Source: Halichoerus grypus
Lineage: Eukaryota > Chordata > Mammalia > Carnivora > Phocidae
Direction: 5' to 3'
NCBI RefSeq assembly: GCF_964656455.1
Contig: NC_135722.1
Span: 89,771,313 to 89,835,312 of the forward strand
Length of the DNA stretch: 64,000 nt
Part shown: one piece after another, positions 57,660 to 64,000 of the stretch
Position numbering within the stretch: the stretch's first letter is position 1
Layout: each line of letters begins with the position of its first letter
Notes under the pieces: generated by a model
What the model was told of the DNA's origin: nothing
The model's database searches: none
Seen by the model: only the letters and a program-made list of their open reading frames with translations
Made by a program: the position numbers and the translations under genes

Positions 57660-58187
57660 GTCGAATTTTTCTATTTTATGAGCAAACCCATCTTTGCATG
57701 GATCCAAGGAGTTTGGCTCTTTCTGGCTGCTTTCCTTTAGCTCTCTGGCTGAACTTTTACCTTTATTTTAGATGTAATTCTTCCCTTACATCCAAGTGTG
57801 GGACATCACACATTTTTTTTAAGTTTCTATCAGCCGGTAAAACCCATGGCTGCATTTTAGCTTCCACTAATGGTCACAGAACCTTCTTAAGCCTGAGCAA
57901 GTGCCGTGTAGCTTCCTGGGCATGTCGATGATGTCTACGAGAGAAAATTATTTCCAAACCCTGCGAGATACAGAGTCCAAAGCAGCTGTTCCTTGCTTTG
58001 TGTTATTTCTTCATGTGGTGACATTATTAAAGATAAGTCGGCAGGAGAATTCAGCCCACTGAGAATCAATCACAGGACTTTGGGGAGAAAATTCCGCCAG
58101 GGTAGAAACAGAAAATTGCAAGCAAAATGTAAAAAATAGAGAAGTGGCAGGGAAGCTGCTGAGAAATGCACAATTGGATGCACCTGG
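57660..58187. other. Unique non-coding stretch, no gene seen
   Basis: No gene or repeat is recognised. The open frames are below 92 codons. Confidence 0.5.
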
Positions 58188-58209
58188 GTTGTTGTTGTTG
58201 TTGTTGTTC
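58188..58209 (+). repeat. (GTT)7 microsatellite
   Basis: Seven GTT units, short and probably mildly variable. Confidence 0.93.
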
Positions 58210-61200
58210 TTTTCCGCTGATATCTGTTTATTGTCATATGTTTGTTGTCAGGTGGGTGGAGCTGCTATGTTCTGAGCATGATCAGTAGGAGGAACGCTCA
58301 CCCAAAAAGCAATGATTTGCTTGCACTGAGCTTCTAATTATGTGCCAGCCGTGGAGTGTCCCTCACGTGTCTGGAAGGGTGCACAGATTAGGGGCCAGTC
58401 TGCTAGCTGTGCATCCAGGAGGGCTGTTGGCAGAGCATGCAGCCTGTCCCCGAATGTGTCAGCAAGCAAGGACTGCGAGCCCATGGTTGCCCAGACTCCT
58501 GTCAGGAGAAATCTTTTCTCTACACATTGGGATAGGGCAAGACTCTGAGATGGCAGAATTTCAAACTGACGGCATCTCAAAATAAAATTTGGTAATGGCA
58601 TTCAGAGTGCCCCTGAGTAATCTAACTTCTAATCTTTCCTCAATAGTGAGCTGCTGAGATGATCTGCAGTGTCATTGGCTTGTTCTCTCTCCTGCCAAGA
58701 GCCAGAGTCTGATAGAGGAGATTCTTGGGGCTTCTAAAAGGAAAGTAACTCCCACATTGTGTCTGTGACTCAGGCTTTTCTCTTAGCCCCGAATTGGATC
58801 AGGTGTTCGCTGTTGTACCGATGAGTAGTTTCACCCTGGTTTTGCCCTGCTCTGGAAGGTCAACTCTTGAAAGAAATCCTGCCCCACCCGAATTCCAGGT
58901 AGTGTGAGCTATGGCAGCCTCAGCACCCAGCCTGCCGGAGAAGGTGATATGATGGGCTCCAAGAATTATAGGTGATCTAACCTCAAATAACAATCTGAAA
59001 TTCTATATGTATATATATTGCCATAGATGTAATGGGTGCATTTCAGCTACCCCTGATACAAAATTATAACATAAAAAAAAAAATCATATAGACAGAAGAC
59101 AAACTTTCTCCCAAACACTCGTACATGTGGGTAGATGCATTCAGGGGAGCAGATGCGGAACTTGGTTGCATAGAATTTGAAAGAAAAGATGTGATGCATC
59201 TTTTCAAAAATTGAAGACTGAAACAAAATGAGGACATCCAATGAAATAAAACCCCAGGAAGCGACAGGGTATTTGTTCTTCCTAGAAAGTCTGGTGTCAG
59301 ATGTAGGCTGAACATCATTTTTGAAAGTGTAAGACTTTATCCAACCTGTAAAAACCAGGAGCAAAGAGAAATGTGGAACTCAGGAAGATGGGGTGATGTG
59401 TGTAATGATTTCAGATCAGGGTTTGTGGGACTCGGCAGAGAGCTCCGTGTATCAGCAGCCTGTTCGTCTACCTGGAGTTGCGGCTTGCTCAGGGGGCTAA
59501 AGGCGTGAGGGCGTACATCCTTCAGACACGCGAGCGTGTCACCACCTGTCTTCACCGAGGATTCCAATCTGCATGTTTCAGTGTAAGGGAACACTTTGCA
59601 ACTCATTCCATGGCTCTCCTCACGGAATGCTGCTGATCCACAAAATGTTGCTTCATAAGTAGGAGCCACAGATGAGTGGTTAATGAGACAGAATTGAGCT
59701 AATACAGCGAATGCGCAGGTAGCGTAATCAGATGCATTTCTCTGGCAATAGGGAAGGGGCCGTGTGGACAGACCTGCAGTGAACAAGCTGGCCTCTGGAC
59801 CACACCAGTGAAGCCCATTCGTCACAGATTCTTTTAGCCGGCCCTTGTGTGTGCCGTTTTGTAACGTGTAGGTGTGCTTGTTTCACGCTTTCAAGGGCTC
59901 CTTACCTCTGGAAGTAAAATACTTCACAGAAAAAGGGAAGATGGGGGCCCCACATTAAAGCAAGCTTGCTTTATCCTTGTGCTGTTTTCAGGAAGAAGGG
60001 TGGAACCGTGTGACAAATCACTTCTGTTTGAAATAGTCAGAGCCAAGCATCGGGGAGACTAGATAAGAGAACTTGAATGATCCTATTATAAGGATAACAG
60101 CAGCGAGAAGAATCTATGGACAGTGTACATGGGCGCATTCGGTTGATTTAAAGGTGGTCTGGCAGCCTGAGACTTGAATTCTCTGCTTTGGACTGCTTCA
60201 GTGCAGACCTTTAACATTATTCTAACATAGCTTGATCTGTGTGCCACGGTGAAGTCGACTTGAACAAATCCACGTTAAAAGGAAGGCACCATCTGTGCAC
60301 CAAACAGTAACACAAAAACAAGCACTGTGAGGTCCTTGAGAAGTAAGGGTGCAGGGAAGGGGTCCAGACTCAAAAGGAAGAGGTTTTCTGTTTTCCCCAT
60401 TGCCGAGTCCTGGGCCACGCGGACCCTTTCAGAGCCCACATCTGCTCATTAAGACATTCCCAGCATGCAAGCCCAACACCAGCCCGGAGAGAAGGACCCT
60501 TCAAAATGAAAACCCTTTAGGAGCATACATTTGCAAGGATAATATTGCCGGACCACAAATTTCTCTCTCAATCCGGTTCTACCCTAATGAGATATACAGC
60601 CCTGGCTCGGAGTAATTTTGAATGTGCAAGGGATCTGCTGTCTTGAAATACACTCCTGCCTCAAGCTTTCCTTAGGATAATTTCAGCTACTGGGAGGGGG
60701 GAGGAGGGTTGCCTTTATGTACATGCTCATCCAGGGATCTCCTTATAGGAACAGGTTTATTTTAAAGCAAATAGACTTTTCACATGTTCATTTATTTATT
60801 TTCTCCATCACATTTATCTCCCCAACATATAATCATGCTGTGAGCTTCACTTTAAAAACAAATATACATTGACCCCTAGGCCTTACATTAGTAGATGCTG
60901 TTAATTCTCATCTGATGCAGCACTGAGCCAGGGGAGAAACATTTCTTCACTCTAGGTACATACCTAAGTTCATTCTGAACATACCATCAAGCACGTGAAT
61001 AACTTGACCCTGTTGTTCCATTTGACCCTCACTTGCTATGGAATCAGAGACACGTGGCTCATTTTCCTTATTTTAAAAGAAAACGCAGAAATATTAGTTG
61101 GGGACATAGAGTTTGATTTTTCAGAGTTCCCAAGGTTTAAATAGTATGAAACCAATTAAACATAAAGACTTAAGGAGTATATTATCTGTGCAGTTTAGAT

Positions 61201-61708
61201 AGATAGATGAATTAATATCTGCATGTCCATCAGTTATATGCCACGGAGTCAATTTCTAAATACTTTTTACAAATAATAAGACTTTACAAAAGCTTGGTCA
61301 GTAGTAAGCCATTAGTCCTTTGACCACCTACTGACTACTGACTACCGATCACCTTGAATAGTTTTTGCAAACTTAGAGCTTGAGGTTGTTGCTTTAATCA
61401 CAAGGCATTAGGATCCCCTCAGGAAATATTCCAGCTCCAGTACACTTCAAAAACCAAAACTAAAAACAGAAAATACATATTTTCTGTCATGCGTAACCCC
61501 ACCTTATAAGTTTTGGGTGCAAATTATTCAGGGACATGTTCAGGAATTGCTGAGCCAATTAAGGAAGGTTGCCTTTGTTGCTTCTAGAAGTACCTTGAGA
61601 CCCTCAAATTTATGCAGACCAATTTGAAAAAACAATTGCTCCAGGGAGTGCTTTCAGGCTGTGCAGAGGTCACCTGATGGCATAGATGGTTATTCAGCAT
61701 AGAAAAAG
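58210..61708. other. Unique non-coding stretch, no gene seen
   Basis: No gene is recognised. A 162-codon minus frame at 59337-59825 has scattered CpG but no known family. The piece at 59080-59350 is AT-rich and repeat-free. A G-rich run (GGGAGGGGGGAGGAGGG) lies near 60691-60707. A short GATA run is at 61198-61210. Confidence 0.5.
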
Positions 61709-61829
61709 ATGGATGGATGGATGGATGGATGGATGGATGGATGGATGGATGGATGAATGGATGGATGGATGGATGGATGGATGGATGAATGGATGGATGG
61801 ATGGATGGATGGATGGATGAATGGATGGA
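61709..61829 (+). repeat. (GGAT)n array with a 32-bp higher-order period
   Basis: About 30 GGAT units are interrupted three times by GAAT. The AA pairs lie at 61756-61757, 61788-61789 and 61820-61821, exactly 32 bp apart. So the array is built of larger units, each one GAAT plus seven GGAT. Confidence 0.95.
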
Positions 61830-62059
61830 GAGAGAAAGAGAGAGAGAGATTTAATAAATAATGAGCACACCTCCTGAGAAAGCTGTACCCTGACTTAATT
61901 TATTGAGCTCCACATTTCTCTAGCCCCCTCACTCCCCTCCTAGAACATTATTTTGGGGAGAGTAATCTTGCACCAGTGAATAGATGGGATGGTGGCGATC
62001 TCAAAATTAAGCTTACCTGATAGCTATCAGATAATACCTTACACCAGGTATCTGATACT
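61830..62059. other. GA run and short unique piece
   Basis: A (GA)n-like run at 61830-61850 follows the GGAT array. The rest is unique AT-rich sequence with no feature. Confidence 0.6.
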
Positions 62060-62235
62060 TACCCAGCAAACCTAAAGTAAATATCACTGTCCATGCTTTA
62101 CAGATGTAGACAGAATGTGTGACCCATACAGAATAAACAATTTGCTTAAGACCAGAGAGCTAGTAAGTAGCAGTGCCAGGATTCAGCCCCAATTTTGCAT
62201 GATCCACAATCCCAAGCTCTTCATTCCTGTGCCGA
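62060..62235 (-). repeat. MIR element, antisense
   Basis: 'tcactgtccatgctttacag', 'caatttgcttaagaccagag', 'agctagtaagtagcagtgcc' and 'aggattcagccccaattttg' are the reverse-complement MIR in order. Confidence 0.8.
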
Positions 62236-63304
62236 AGCTTAGCATCTATACAGTCTGCGTGATTTTAATACCCAGATTTCAATTAATATTTTAATACCTA
62301 TGGAAAGATATATGTGGATGTGCTCTTTGGCTATAAAGCAGCATTCCACTAGTTATAATGTGATCTTTCTTCTGATTGTTCTAATGAAGGACCGTCTAAT
62401 GACAAAATGGATGGAGGCTTCAGAATCCAGGCATGGGTGACATAAACAATAATACCACTTCTTGGCACAGGGAGATGAACTGTTTTGGAAGAAATCATTT
62501 CAAGAGCTCTCACACTTCAGCTGCTATGCTAAGTTAGTTTTGCATCCAGGCAGTTAGACGATGCATGCATCTGGCACCAACACCTTTCTAAATGCCTGCC
62601 TGTCCAATCCCTGCCTCACTGGCTCTTAACAGCAGCACTAAAATCGAAACACTAAGCGGTGACTGTCACCGAGCCACCTGTAGAATCCAGCGATGCAAAA
62701 GGATAAGTCCTTCATTTAATTGTAAATGTGAGCTCCTTGCAGTCCAATTCAGAGGGCCGTCACTTAGAAATGTTAATGCTATTTATTGCAGCATGCATGG
62801 GATAATGGCATTTCTCAACATCTGTTTTCATTTAAAATTTCTAAGTTGCCTTTGTGTTCTATTCTGCGGGCGCCACTTGGTAATGATGCTGTTCATACTT
62901 ACGAAGCAGGAGGATGGCAAGTGGGAACCCAAACAAAATATTATTAATGAATATTTGCAGCTGCTGGTGGGACTTGGTGAGTAGCTGCCAGCATCGATGA
63001 CAGAATTCACCTTGTAAAATGTACCTATGATAAATATCAACTAGGAGTGATTAGCAAAGGTTGTTCATTCATGAATGACTTGCAAGCAAAATTTGATTGC
63101 CATCAGTAACGGGATGTATTTTTTTGTTTGTTTTTTTTGAGGTTTTTTTTTGCGAGGCGACCAGAGGCTTAAGATCATAACATGGCCACCATGGCCACAC
63201 TCTTGGCTTTCTCTTTGTACCTTGAGAGGTTGAGTCTGGAAGAAGAAAATAAAAGAAGTGTCTGGGTGTTTAGGAAATGAACTGTGGCGAGACCGTGCAC
63301 ATAC
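62236..63304. other. Repeat-free block with a conserved look
   Basis: No gene is recognised. From about 62540 to 63010 there is no repeat and composition is balanced, with several TAAT/ATTA cores and a 15-bp palindrome at 62657-62671. The 130-codon plus frame at 62592-62984 resembles no protein I know. A T-rich stretch is at 63118-63150. Confidence 0.5.
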
Positions 63305-63605
63305 GTCAAGGCTCAGGTCAAAACTCGTTTCTTCCCAGCAGCCTTTTCAGCAACTTCAACCTTCTGGAACCTTCTGAACAAGTTCCCACTGCACTCATCT
63401 GACTCTGTTCTATTCATTTAGCATTGAATCATAGTTTGCCTTTTTATGGTGAAGCCTTTCACTTGTGCATTTCTTATCTTCCTATATATACTGCAGGTTC
63501 TTAAGGTTCTCTTACCTCTTTCCTGCCATCGTCTTGACCCACCGTAGCCCTCACCCTTAGTCCCTGGCACCTAGCATCCTCATTAAATATTTCTTAAATG
63601 AATAG
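63305..63605 (+). mobile_element. L2 3' end, sense
   Basis: 'aaactcgtttcttcccagca', 'tttatggtgaagcctttcac', 'cactcatctgactctgttct', 'gtccctggcacctagcatcc' and 'attaaatatttcttaaatga' follow the L2 3' order. Confidence 0.65.
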
Positions 63606-63658
63606 CTATGTGAATAAACACATGAACAAGTAGTCTTTCCAAGCCAAGCTGACCTGCA

Positions 63659-63793
63659 AGCCAAGGATTTTTTTTAAAGATTTTATTTTTAAGTAATCTC
63701 TATACCCAACATGGAACTCAATGAACTCACGAGATCAAGAGTTGCATGCTCTATTGACTGAGCCAGCCAGGTGCCCCTACCAGCCAAGGATTT
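63659..63793 (-). mobile_element. Short old-type CAN-SINE, antisense
   Basis: The body is about 63671-63777. On the minus strand it reads ggggcacctggctggctcag, then a short tRNA-like region and 'gagattacttaaaaataaaa', without the long CT-rich middle of the younger copies. TSD agccaaggattt lies at 63659-63670 and 63782-63793. The second copy was then used again by the next SINE. Confidence 0.88.
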
Positions 63794-63998
63794 TTTTTTT
63801 TTTTAAGATTTTATTTATTTGACAGAGACACAGCGAGAGAGGGAACACAAGTCGGGGAGTGGGAGAGGGAGAAGCAGGCTTCCTGCTGAGCAGAGAGCCC
63901 GATGTGGGGCTCGAACCCAGGACCCTGGGATCATGACCTGAGCAGAAGGCAGATGCTTAACGACTGAGCCACCCAGGCACCCCCCAGCCAAGGATTTT
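63780..63998 (-). mobile_element. CAN-SINE, antisense, inserted at the same site
   Basis: The body is about 63795-63983. It has a complete minus-strand head ggggtgcctgggtggctcag, promoter region, CT-rich middle and AAATAAAATC tail with a long A run. TSD ccagccaaggatttt lies at 63780-63794 and 63984-63998. It lies head-to-tail with the SINE at 63671. Confidence 0.95.
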
Positions 63999-64000
63999 AA

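Noticed and set aside
59337..59825. 162-codon minus-strand frame in CpG-containing sequence
   Set aside because: The translation is not recognised and CpG density is too low by eye to call a CpG-island promoter.
61709..61829. CRISPR-like array of regular repeats
   Set aside because: The units are 4-bp microsatellite repeats in a mammalian genome, without spacers.

Overview
The window is non-coding carnivore genomic DNA. The main evidence is 13 tRNA-derived CAN-SINE (SINEC) copies in both orientations. The younger ones carry a typical A-box/B-box head, a CT-rich body and an AATAAA-rich tail. Several have target-site duplications (TSDs) of 15 to 18 bp that I can read directly. The young copies have the head type I associate from memory with arctoid carnivores (bears, panda, seals, mustelids). 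I see neither the dog SINEC_Cf head nor the typical cat form, so a non-canid caniform is my best guess. A carnivore-type L1 3' UTR block at 22.8-23.5 kb agrees with this.

I find no protein-coding gene, no recognisable exon and no structural RNA gene. No open frame longer than 60 codons resembles a protein I know, apart from L1 ORF2 remnants. The longest frames (162-205 codons) lie in GC-rich or repeat sequence and look like chance. The window is best read as an intergenic stretch or a very large intron.

Layout: 1-2.5 kb unique DNA; 2.5-3.2 kb old L1 (antisense); 3.2-4.7 kb unique DNA with a G-quadruplex/E-box/octamer cluster; SINE at 4.7 kb; 5-11 kb mostly unique DNA with one CA repeat; 11-16 kb old L1, MIRs, a rearranged local duplication, a young L1 tail and a SINE; 16-19 kb old repeats and unique DNA; 19.4-22.8 kb a SINE, then repeat-free AT-rich DNA resembling developmental enhancers; 22.8-25.1 kb L1/SINE nest, MIR, SINE and L2; 25-31.5 kb mostly unique DNA; 31.5-41.3 kb MIR, L2, SINEs and a Tigger-like DNA transposon; 41.3-48.3 kb five long CA/GT arrays plus L1, MIR and SINE; 48.3-57.7 kb SINEs, MIR, L2 and an LTR-like block; 57.7-64 kb mostly unique DNA with a structured GGAT array, a conserved-looking block, L2 and two SINEs inserted at the same site.

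No genes act together here. Possible function would be regulatory: the best candidates are the repeat-free blocks with recognisable factor motifs (about 3.4-3.9, 18.7-18.9, 19.85-20.4, 21.7-22.1, 27.9-28.7, 54.3-55.2 and 62.5-63.0 kb). Their conservation could not be tested. Repeat family names come from memory of consensus sequences, and repeat edges without a visible TSD are approximate.
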